From Halocaridina rubra (Eukaryota > Arthropoda > Malacostraca > Decapoda > Atyidae): DNA of 64,000 nt. Shown here one piece after another: positions 27,201-39,200 of this stretch. The translations under genes and the position numbers were made by a program. Within the stretch, counting starts at the first letter, position 1. The number at the start of each line of letters is the position of its first letter. The notes below the pieces were generated by a model that saw nothing but the letters and a program-made list of their open reading frames with translations, did no database searches and had not been told where the DNA came from. The DNA lies in NCBI GenBank assembly GCA_037179515.1, contig JAXCGZ010000120.1, positions 65,001 to 129,000 of the forward strand, written 5' to 3'.

Positions 27201-30200
27201 ATTGACTTTATGTTATGAGAGGATTGAAAAGCTTGCTTGAATTTTAGGGGTTAAAAATATCTGACAACTCCTGCTTATTTTCAAGGCACTTGTGGATACC
27301 TTACATATGTAAGTATAATACTAAGATACAATATACATACATACATATACCTTGGCTGTTTCCCCCTTTTATTGGGGGGTAGCCGACATCAAGAAAGGAA
27401 AACAAATAGGGGGATTACTTTGCTCTATGGGCAATGACGAGGGAGCTAGCGACCGTTCAGATGGCGCTGCTGGAGTGCCACAGCCCATCCTCCCGGCTCT
27501 TCCACAACCTGTGTCGCTTCAAAACTGCCAGCTCCTCCTACTGCCCCTACCACAGGGCTATCTCTGTAAGATGCAGCCCCGTGGTAACAGCAGATGCCCA
27601 TCAGAGCTGCGTCACAATCGCTCACCACTCATTCCTATTCCTATAATCCATATCTATTCATATTAAGTACAGTACTGTATATAATATCTTCTCCAACCTT
27701 AATAACTAGGGTGATCTTCACCAAACTAAGAAACTCGGAAATTTTCAAGTTTTTGTGTCACTATTAATCCCAATTTGGAGGTGAACACAGACAAGCTGGC
27801 ATTGGAGAATTACACCTTGATGCCCTTCCTAATGTCTTACAGTAGGGTCAATTGCGGGTCTGTAACCTCCAGAGTCGAGCTTTCTAACTACTTGCTACCA
27901 GGATCCCCAAATGAAGAAACAAGAACTCTTACCTCAAATACAAGAGCAAACCACACCCTGGATCATCCCGTCTATCAGCACTCATCATACTGTATATAGT
28001 AACCTGTCCTTTGTGTTCAGCTGAAAAACTTGACCTCCCTGTCTTTAACTCCAGGGGAACAACCTGGATAAAGAAATTAATCTGAAGTAATAATTTTATT
28101 TTATGTGATTATGCTAGAATAAATTAAACAATGCTGCCCTATTATACATCTGATATGAGCAGATCTGTAGGAGGATATGTTTGTAATCCTTTTCTTTTTT
28201 CATTTTATGAGTCTGAGCTAGACATCAGTATCTTTATCGGACTGACCTAGTGAAGAGAATGTTTCATAAATGATCTCGCATATCTAATGATGCACTAAAA
28301 AGCTCATTTGACATTACTCTCCCCTACTTGTTCCCAAAACCCTTTTGGTAACCAGATTATTATAAATACCTCGGAGTCAAACTTCACAACTTTTGTCTAT
28401 AAAGCCATTGCAGATATGTATGTGGACCTATAACAATCCCCTAATAAAACCGGCAGAAAATCCTTGCTCTTTTATCCTGTACATAACCCAATGGTATAGC
28501 TATACTGAAATAAGCTTAAAAGATCTATCAGATACCATTTCCTCTGCTTCTAAATCTCCTGTAGGGAAATATACTTGGCACCAACTATACAATGGAGGCT
28601 TAGGTTTCTATATCAATAACTTCAAATAAACAAAAAAAATATCATATGCTTTTGCTTAGTTAGAAAAGACATTGAACGCTACACATTCACTTAGCTACCA
28701 TCTCTCCCCTCTTATTCAGAAATTTTGGAGTTTTCATATATATAAGTTCTTTGCACCTCAGCCTTCTCAGCTCTTGTTATCTCCTCTCTCTCTTATTTCT
28801 CACTTGTCAAGCTATGTACATATACTCTTCAAAGAAAGATTGTTGCCACGCCATCTTCCTCCACATTCGAGTTTCCTAATTAAACTGCTATACCTCATTT
28901 TCATTAATATATCCCTCACTACATCCCATATTTCTTCCTTACTTCTCTTGCTCTTTGTATGATAAAAGATAAAGAAAAAATCTCACCTTAGTAACACCTC
29001 CTTGAAGAATTTTTACAGTTAAATCGATTTTGCCTTTGACACCAAACTTTGGAGACCACACAGTTTCTTCTATGTCTTGTATTTCTAGGATTTTGCCCTT
29101 CCACTGATTCTTTCTTTGGTCAGTCCTCACTGATAAGGAAATTAAAATACCTCAATGAAGGACCAACATATTGAGAGACTAAGTGGGTAAAGTCACATCA
29201 CTACAGTAAATTGAAGTGCATTATGTATATCACAATTATATCGCAACTCACTTCAGTGTTTGTAGATATTTACCTCATTTTTTCAGTTTTACATGCTCTT
29301 CTAAAATTATTATATCGTTACTTATCAAATTGACCTGAATCACAAGCAACAGACTAAATTAGCATAATCTTGCATATTGCATTTAGAAATATACTAGTAA
29401 TTTAAGGTGAGATTTTAGTTCAACAACTTTAAAGTATAAAGAAGAATAAGTTCCTATTAGTTCATTTTGTTGCTGCTGACCTATCCTAAGTTGCCTACCA
29501 AAACAGCCCAGTCCCTAAGGAAGGCTACAGCCAATGCTGGGCTTTTCAAAAGAGCTCTCATGAAATATATGCTCCACTGTTAGTGTATGTGGATGTGTGT
29601 GGTGTAGTCTTCCATGATATGTTTAAGAGAAGTGACGTGTTATAGCCTGGTCAGGCATCATTAATAAAGTACTTACAATGAATCAATATAACACCAAGCA
29701 ACTTTGGAAAAAATATTTTCTACCATCATGATACACTAAAAACAATTAATATACCATTAAATATATGTGTATGGATGGTATCAAAAAATTCAATGGATTT
29801 GTGTACAAGGGTGATGAGTCTGCTGCCATGACTGCCTATCCGCTTTTGCCTAATGATGGTGAAATTACGATAAAAGGGTGCTTAAAGTGCTCCGTGTAAT
29901 TTTGTTTCTTGCACAATGACAATGTGTATGCTGCATTGTTTGAAGGTTTTTTTTCCATTAGTGTTAAATTGTAGAATGTTGATAGTGTGCGTGATTTGTG
30001 TAAGGTACTGCTGCAGGGGAGGAGAAAGTAGTGGAAGGGGGTGTAGGTCGAGGAAAGTAGAAGGTCGTAATGATGGTTGAGGTCAAGGGAGGGGTATTGG
30101 GGATATTGATGGTTTGGGATGGATAGGCAGACTGGGAGCATGGGGTATTGAAGGACAGATTTGGGTGGGATGGGGTGTTGAAGGAGTAGGGGATAGATGT

Positions 30201-33200
30201 AAAGGATGGTGAAGGGAGCACTATGAATAGGTGGAAGTGTCTAAGTAGAGTTTCAGTATAGCAAGTGTTGTATACGTAAATTAGGTTCAATTTCTGCACA
30301 AGTTGCAGAAAAATGAACCATTGGAATGTTGGCTGGAAGTGATGGGTGTGAAGCAATTTGGATATGTCTGCTTGTCGTTGGGTTCTGGATTGCCTTCTAT
30401 GTCTCCAGCTAGAAGGAATCTTTTGAGAAATGACAGCTAAAGAATTATTTCTCAGTGCAGAAAAAATTGTTTTGTGAGTAGTGTTGAGTTGAGGTAATTG
30501 CCAAAGTCTCTCCCAGGTTCTCGTGCCCCTCGAGACAGGGGTTAGTTGTGGTAGTTTTGCATCAATAGCTGCTTCTTTTATTTGCATCTCCAGATGGTGG
30601 ACCCGCAAGTCTTAATAACTAATGAGACAAACAAATCACACAATCATATAAAATGCTTTTTTTTTTCAGTTTTATGCTCCACTAATACAAACTTCTACAC
30701 AATTTGCTCATTCATAACTGATTCTCTTTATATTACCTGTATTTTGAACATCATTTCTGAGATAAATTTTAGTCCACTCATTAATATGTGGAATAAAACT
30801 TTTCATTTCCTCGTATACTACTGCATCAGAGAGGCCAAGACCGTACAATTCTCGCAAGGCATTAGGTCGAGTCATTAGTTGACGAACAAGGTTATCCAAT
30901 GCTTCATGACCTGTTATCTTGTTACTGACAACCTATAAAGTAAAAAATATATATATTTATATATTGTATGCAAAACATCAAAACTAATATGAATTGCGAA
31001 GTATTGGAAAGTGAATCTATTCTATATACGAAAACCAAATTATGATTAATTCTTAAAATATGCATCAAAAACTACATATTTCTACATAGAGATAATAATG
31101 CCCTGTTTTATCTGCAAACCTGTGTTTGAGCCCACTGTAAGGCATTAGGAAGGGCATCCACCCTTAATACCCCCAAGGCCTACCTCTCTTCTCCTCCAGT
31201 TCAAATGGGAATTAAATAGTGACACATAAAATAGCAAACTATTGCACTTAGCCCCTCCTTCCATGTTAGGCTACAAGTCTTCTTGCATTCTAATTTTGAT
31301 TCACAAAGAAATATTCTGCTTAACTCTAGTCTCAAATGTATAAAACCTACATATTACAGAATAATAAGCTTACCAAATGCACTCTTTTACATTGTTATAA
31401 TAGCTAGCTGTTGAAAATATTAACTGATCTTTATACTCTGAGCAAATATTTTTAAGGGGAATTATCTGTAAGAAGCACATTTTTACAAAAAAAAAAAGAA
31501 TTTCTACAATGTATAATTTAATTGCCCAGGCTCCAATCTGTCCGTATCAGCCCTCATTTGAATAGGGATTAATAGTAACATAAAATGGCAAACAACATAA
31601 TGACATAAAAATCTTATACAACAAATTAAAAGTTTGTGTGAGTAATTCTAATCTATCTTTGTTCAATAAAATAAAATATGTACCTTACGTACAATACCGG
31701 GCAAAATGTATTAAATCAAACTCTACCAACCTCTTGAAAAAGCTCATGTACCAATGATCCAACTAACATGGACTGGTTGCCAGGTTCAAATCCTTTGAAT
31801 CTCTCATTCAAAATGGACTTGCGACGGCAAAACACGCCCGACACTACAGATGTACCAGAAATGAGATAATCTGGGTTAATGACAATGAGACCCTGAAACA
31901 AAGACCAAAAAAAAAGAATGCTAAGAAACAAATGAAACTAATGTAAAATTAAATTTAATAATGATAATGTAAACATTCATTAGCAGCATATTTTTGAAAT
32001 ACTTGAAAAGGTACTAAAATGTCACTTGATACAGAATCCTAAGAAAGTAACAGATACAAAGCTGACTTATTAAATAATATATAAACAAACTTATGCTTTA
32101 TCAAAACATCATAATTCTACATGTGGCCAAAGATAATCATTACACAGCCGGATTGATTAAAAAAAACTGATATTGCATTATGCAACTAGCTCATAACCAC
32201 AGTTGCCAGGGCTTAATAGGTTGGGAATTATTTCAGTTCGTAATCTCTAACAGATAACTTAAAGAGTCTATCAACATTTGTATAATGATGTAGCACCCTC
32301 AATGCTTAATAATATTTAACAATAAAATACTACTTACCTTCTTGTCATCAATGATGAAGTGTCCATCGTCACACTCAGCAAAAAGAATATGTACAATATC
32401 TCCTTCATTCACAGCACTTTGAGACCTGTAAGCAATACTTAGAGATTGTATATCAATAACGAAATTATTTAGTTTGTAAACGAGTAACGCAAAATTTGAG
32501 TGAAACACTGTTACTATACATAATTTATCACCTCTTATTTTCACTAGTAAATTGTAAATGTAAACTTTAGCCACATAGGCAAAATGCTTCAGTGTGATCA
32601 GCTATTATTAAAGAACTCATGTGAGAAGTTCCTATATTTACCAGAAACCTTTTAGAGAACAAGTCCTAGAAGCCTTCGTGTGAAAACAGCTAAGGTGCAA
32701 AATTATTTCTCCTTTATAGGGATTCTGGTTCACTTCCGTCACTACATGTCGTCCAAAGGCACCTTTTTCAGCAAAGGAGTTTTCACCCAGGGTCTCGCTC
32801 AACAGCTTTTTTATGGCTCTGAAACAAAGTACAGTATAGCAATAAACTAACGATATTTGATATATAAATAACTTGCTAATCTAATTTTTTAAACAATAAC
32901 TATAAGGCTGTCATGAGTGAATAAGGCAATTAATTGTTCTATGACATCTAGGGTATTGTGGTCTATATCAACTGTAATTCAAAACATCCTGACCTCCATA
33001 TAAACTCCTAGTTTATATGGTCACAGCAGCCTATAATTATTAGTTTTCAATGCATATTCCAAAAGTTTAAGTTAGGCACATACAAATTTTTACTAAACTA
33101 GACTTTGAGACTGAAATTTTAAAATGAAAGTGGAATAATACCAGCATTGCAATACTGAGCTGCACCACTTTATGTAAGTTTCTTATTGCTACCTTTTCTT

Positions 33201-36200
33201 TTTCCCTTTCTAAACTAAGTTGCTTCCCCTGCTGGAGCCATCTGATTTATGGTCCTTGACTTTTCCCACCTGGGTCTTGTTGCCTTGCATATGATAACAA
33301 TGGGGCAATGGTTAATTTCCAATCATTACATAATTCAACATTACCCTCTTTATACATACCTTTCAATTTATGCTTTTTCTCCGACATTGAATGTACTGTA
33401 CTAAATTATTTTCAGGAACGTTAAATTATTTTTCCTAACAGTATTTAAGATGCTACAATTTGCTCATTCAGTAACATCCTCGTTCCTACCAGCTCCAAAG
33501 TTTTATACAAAAGGCATGTAATTTTTGTTGCTCATCTTATATTAATCAAAGGAAGCAGGGATAGTTTGGTGGTAGAGTGCGCGAATCAGGAAGCGACTAA
33601 CTCCACTTTGATCCCACCATGGGGTGTTAGGAAGGGTATACAGCCTTAATCCCCCAGCTATAACATATATTCATCCACCCTCATTTAAATAGGGACTTAG
33701 ATATATAATGGTATTCTATGCGTTATTTGAGCATTCACACGCACATATTGGTATTGAATTCTTTATGAACATCAGTGATTTGACAACTATCCTTGCTCGA
33801 AGAGGGCATTCATTGATCTTCCAAACAATGGTTGTTTCCATAAGGACCAAGTTGTGCAAATGCCTTCATATGATCTTTTCCAAACTTTATAGTGTGTACA
33901 AGTCTTCTCTCCTAAGTAACTTTTTAAATCAAAATAAAAGTAAATGGGTTATTCTGCCTTATTTCAGAGAACATTCCTCTAAATGCAAAGCCAGGGATAA
34001 TTTGTGTACAAGGAGTGGCCTAGTCAAAGCAAATCCCTTTTTGCAGAAAGAGTATATCAAGGGAAGATTTCAGGCTCTCCTGCTTTGCCCCATTTAGTCA
34101 ACAGATGACTTACGAGTGAAAGAATTAATTTAGACAGCGCTTCACTTGGAGAGAATCTAAATATCAGCACATCTCAAAGCATAATTAGTTTCAAAACTCA
34201 CATATCCATATATGGACAATATAATAACCATCTGCACACCAAGCAAGACTTACATTCATTCCTTATTATAACAACATAGAAAATATTGAACAGTTTTAGA
34301 AAAGTTAAAAAATAAAGAATCCTCCATAATGTTTAAGAGCCCTGAAAACGTGCAACAAAATGTAAAATGATGTATCTAGATATCATAAATAAAGCAAGAT
34401 GACACTTACTTGTTTTCAATAACTTTTACTTCTTGTATTTTGAAGGGAGACATTTGCTCTAGAGTTTGGGCTAAATCATCATCAATGAAAGATTCTTGCT
34501 CTACAACAGACTTTCCACACGCAGTCATTTTGTTCCCACTGTCCCCATCTACTTCATCAGCGGAATGCTCACACATATCAGCTACAGCTTCATGAATGGC
34601 ATCAGAAGTTTTTTCATCAGGCAACTCACTAGCATAGCTATTCACATTAATTTCTGGGACTTCCACGTTAAAGCCCTGAGTTCCATGAAAAATTTGCAAG
34701 TCTTCAAAAGAATCTTCTTCAGCTATGGCTTGAGATTTACATTTCTCATAAAGTTCTTTTGCATCTTCGTTTCTACAAGAATGTTCTTTATCTGGACTCG
34801 AGAGTTCCGAACTACAATCAAATGCATTTTTAGCTATTAACATGGATGAATGACTGACTGGATTATCAAAAACAAGACTAGGGACTTGCCCAGATTTTTT
34901 CTTATTGGTTGCACTCATTTTATGGGAATTTATCAAGCTAAAGCTTTCATCATCACTAAAAAGGGAATTTTCTCCCTCAAATTTTGCTGAAAGATCGAGC
35001 TTACATTTATCTGGACTAATATCCTTACCCTCTATATCTGGAAAAGCATTACGCTTTGGATCTGGAGATACTCCTGTTTTTTTATTGGCAGGCCTCTTCA
35101 AAGATCCAGCCAATTTATTTAAGGAATTTGTATTTTCTTTATTATGTGTTTTTACTCTCAAGTCAACCAATTCGAGTCCTATATCTTCAGCATTTGCTGT
35201 TATTTGTCTTGCAATGTCATTACTATTAGTTGAAGATCCTTCGCTGCACATTGCCTTTAAATACTCCTTCCGTCGCACTACAGTCCCTTTTGTGCATGGT
35301 GTTTTTGGTTTAATAATTGGTCCTCTCTTCATATGGCGTGATCTGGATAGCAAAAGAGAGTTGGACCTTTTACTAAGATTAACTGGAAGAGGTATGCCAA
35401 GACTCATACATCTATCTACATATCTATTCTCTGGAGTAGGTGGAATGCAGTCTGGGCTCTGACTATCCTCATGCACATCTAATATCCTGCGGTTGAATTT
35501 CGCATCTGGTGTATTTTCAATTATATCCAAATCGGAATCAGAATCCTCTGTCGGGCTCTGTGAGGAATCTGTAGCAAGGCTGACTGTATTACATGATGTC
35601 ATAAGGCCCTCTGATAATGATAATTTTGAGTTTCTTGTCGAATGTTCCATATTTTTGACACTGCTTTGCATGAGAGGCTTCTGATAATATTCCCGCTTGC
35701 CATCCTGAACTGTAGTATAAGCCTCAGATATAGAAGCTTTAGAGAAAAACGAAGATATCTTTGTCTGGCCACGAGTTTTGAGGGGCTGAAAATAAAAATT
35801 TAATATCAGAGAGAAGAGCTAATTTACATTAATCAATTTAAAATTTATTAAACTAAGTTTATTAGCTATACAATATGCACACAAAAGTGAGCAATAATAA
35901 ACAGGATGAATAGGAAAGATATGCTTAGAGTGACAAGATAATGTACATAAGGAGACTGAAACATTATTTTATGCTGTTGACAGCTACAACACCATTTAAT
36001 ATTCCCAAAAACAATTCAGTGACATATAAACGAATAATTAACCATCTTTATTTGTTGTGTATATAGTCTTCTTAAGAGGACTGCAGTAGTACAGTGGTTA
36101 GACCGCTTAACTTGTTTCTTAAGTAGGTTGGCCATGGCACCAGCCGCCCGTTGACAAGACTACGACTGAAGGTATTAGGATTCAGCTAGGACTGTTCCAG

Positions 36201-39200
36201 ACAATTCCAGGTTGAGTCTTCCTTCAGGACGGCTCTTTTCCTCATGCCTACATCTACACTGAATATTCTGGCATATTCATTACACATCTCTTGCTATTCC
36301 ATTACATTTGACAAGTCGCTCCACTCCCGATATCTGTCTCTTTTTCCCACATATTTGCTACTATTTACGGAAGGTCCACAGCTAATGGCCCCCAGTACCC
36401 GGTATAGAAGGGTGCGAAGAATCTCCCGGGTTCGTGTTGACTCCACTATTGGCTTGAGGGCAGACACGCCTGGTGGTAGTAATGGTTTTGCCCTTAACCT
36501 TGCACCTCCCAATAGATCTGATTTTTTCACTCTTCACCATTCTAACATTCGTGGGCTGAACTCTAATCTTTCATCTGTGGAACAGCACCTGGGTACTTTC
36601 CTCCCTAACCTACTTCTCCTGTCTGAAACCCAGCTGGCTATACATGCTTCCACAGACCCATTTCAAATCTCTCACTATAACCTGTATACTCGTTTTCGTT
36701 CCAAAGGTGGGGTCTGTGCCTACTGCAACACTAACACTCCTATTGCGAGGCTCATGGACCTTGAATCTCCTGACTTTAATGTTCTCTGGCTTAAATTCTA
36801 TTTCTTCACTACCACTATTTTCCTTTGTTTCTGCTACTGTTCTCCAAACTCCACCGAGTTTGTGTCTTTCTTTGAATATCTGTCCTCGTGCCATGAAGCC
36901 TTGCTATCTTCTCACCCTCATGCTGAATTTCTCTACATTGGAGACTTCAATGTACACCACAGTGAGTGGCTTAATTCCTCACACACTGATGTGGGAGGAA
37001 GTGAGGCCCTTCCTTTCTCTATTACTCACGATCTGGAGCAAATTATCAAACATCCTACTGTTCCTGATCGTCACGAACATACAGCAAACACTCTTGACCT
37101 ATTTCTTACTTCTAACCCTTCAAACTACTCTTATTCTGTGCTTTCCCCTCTTGGCAAATCTGACCACTCTGTGATCTCAATCTTTTCCATTTTCGCTCCC
37201 CCTCCACCAATCCCTCCTACTCAGCGCCGCCTTTGGCACTTTGAGCGTACCAAACATAAAAATTTGCATAACTTCCTCTTTGACTTCCCATGGGATGACT
37301 ACTGCTTTCAGTCCCACAACCCTGATCAGGTAGCTCTAAAAGTTGCCAAGCTCTTAACCGTGCGAATGGAGGTGTACATTTCCTCTTCTACAAAAACTTT
37401 CTCTCCCCTAAACCTTGGTTTGACCATGCCTGCTCCATGGCTATCCAGGCCAGGAATCGGGAACACCAATCTTATCAAGCCTCTCCTTCTGTATTAACTC
37501 TCTCTGCTTTTCTTGTTACTAGGAATCGCTATACTGCACAGATTTGAAGGTCTAAGGCTTCCTTTATAAGAGGGAATGTTGATGACCTCAACTCCTCTCC
37601 CACTGACAAATACATCTGGTCCTTATCCAAAAACCTCTCCAAAAACTTCTGTAACTCAAGCTTTCCCCCTCTCATCTGTTCTGTTGTTCTGTAGCTTGCT
37701 CTCCCACTGACAAAGCCACTCTCTTTGACTCTAATTTTTCTGCGAACTCTTGTATAAACGATTTCAGTGCACCTGTTCCTCCATCTTTACCCCTCTTTAA
37801 CCCTATGCCCTCCCTTATCCTTTCTTCACGCAAAGTTCATTAGGTTTTTCACTCACTAAAGACGAACAAGGCATCTGGTCCCGATGGTATCCCTGAAAGG
37901 TTCCTTAAGGGGTTTGCAGATGGACTGGCTCCCGTGCTTTGCCGTCTTTTTCACCTCATTCTGTCAACCAGATCTATCCTTCATCTTGGAAGCATGCTCT
38001 AGTTCAACCTGTTCCTAAGAGGGGTGACCGCTCTATTCCTTCTAACTACCAACCTATTGCCCTAACCTCCTCTATTGCTAAAGTTTTTGAAACTTTGCTA
38101 AATGCTCACTTCCTGAAACGCCTTGAATCTAACTCACTTATCTCCGATCCCAGTAAGGCTTCCGCAAGGCAAGATCCTCTGGTGACCTCCTGTCCTAGCT
38201 TACTCAGGTATGGTCATCTTCTCTGAGGAACTATGGGGAATCCTTTGTTGTCGCCCTTGATATCTCTAAGGCTTTTGACAGTCTGGCACAAGGCTCTGTT
38301 GGCCAAACTCCCTACCTATGGCTTTACCCCTTCTTTCTGTTCTCTGATTTCCAGTTTTCTTTCTGACCGTTTTATATCTGTAGTTGTTGATGGTGCGACA
38401 TCTAGCCCTTTTTCTGTTATTAGTGGTGTTCCACAGGCCTCTATTCTTTCACCTATTCTGTTCCTTCTCTTCACCAATGATCTTCTACAATCCCCATCTT
38501 CCTCTCTTCATCATGCCTTTGCTGATGATTCTATCCTTCACTATTCCTCTGCCTTTTCTTCACAACCTTCATCTGCTATTCGTAATCATGATTCTATCCT
38601 TCACTATTCCTCTGCCTTTTCTTCACAACCTTCATCTGCTATTCGTAATCAGTCTCGTATCACTCTTTCTTCTACTCTCAACTCTGATTTGCAGAGGGTA
38701 TCTGAGTGGGGCACTTAAAATTTAGTTAAATTCAATGCCTCCAAGACACAGTTTCTGGCTATATCTTCTTCTCCTCCTAATAACCCTGTTGTCTTTGAAA
38801 CTAACGAAATTTACCCTCTTAATTCTATCCACATATTAAGTATCCATATAGCCTCTAACTTGTCTTGGAGGAATCACATAATCCAAATTCCTAAATCTTC
38901 ATCCAAAGAATTGGGGGTTTTGCTTCTTTTCCATCATTACTTTTCCTCTTTACAGCGACATAAAATTTATAAAGATCTTATCCGTCCCTGCTTAAAATAC
39001 TGCTCACACATCTGGGGTGCTTCTTCTTATACTTATCTCCTAAACAGGGTTGAATCTTAGGCAGTCAAACTCATTAATTATCCTTCTCTTACTTCTAATC
39101 TGGATTCTCTCTCTCTTTACCGTAAGGTATCTTCCCTTTCTCTTTTCTATCGCTGCTCTGATGAGTTGGCGAGTTGCATCCCTCCCCCACTGCTGAGGCC

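Noticed and set aside
33708..34097. 129-residue plus-strand frame in DNA2 intron 2
   Set aside because: No recognisable domain or repeats, AT-rich composition; probably chance or a decayed element.
34905..35462. 185-residue plus-strand frame
   Set aside because: Antisense shadow of DNA2 exon 2.
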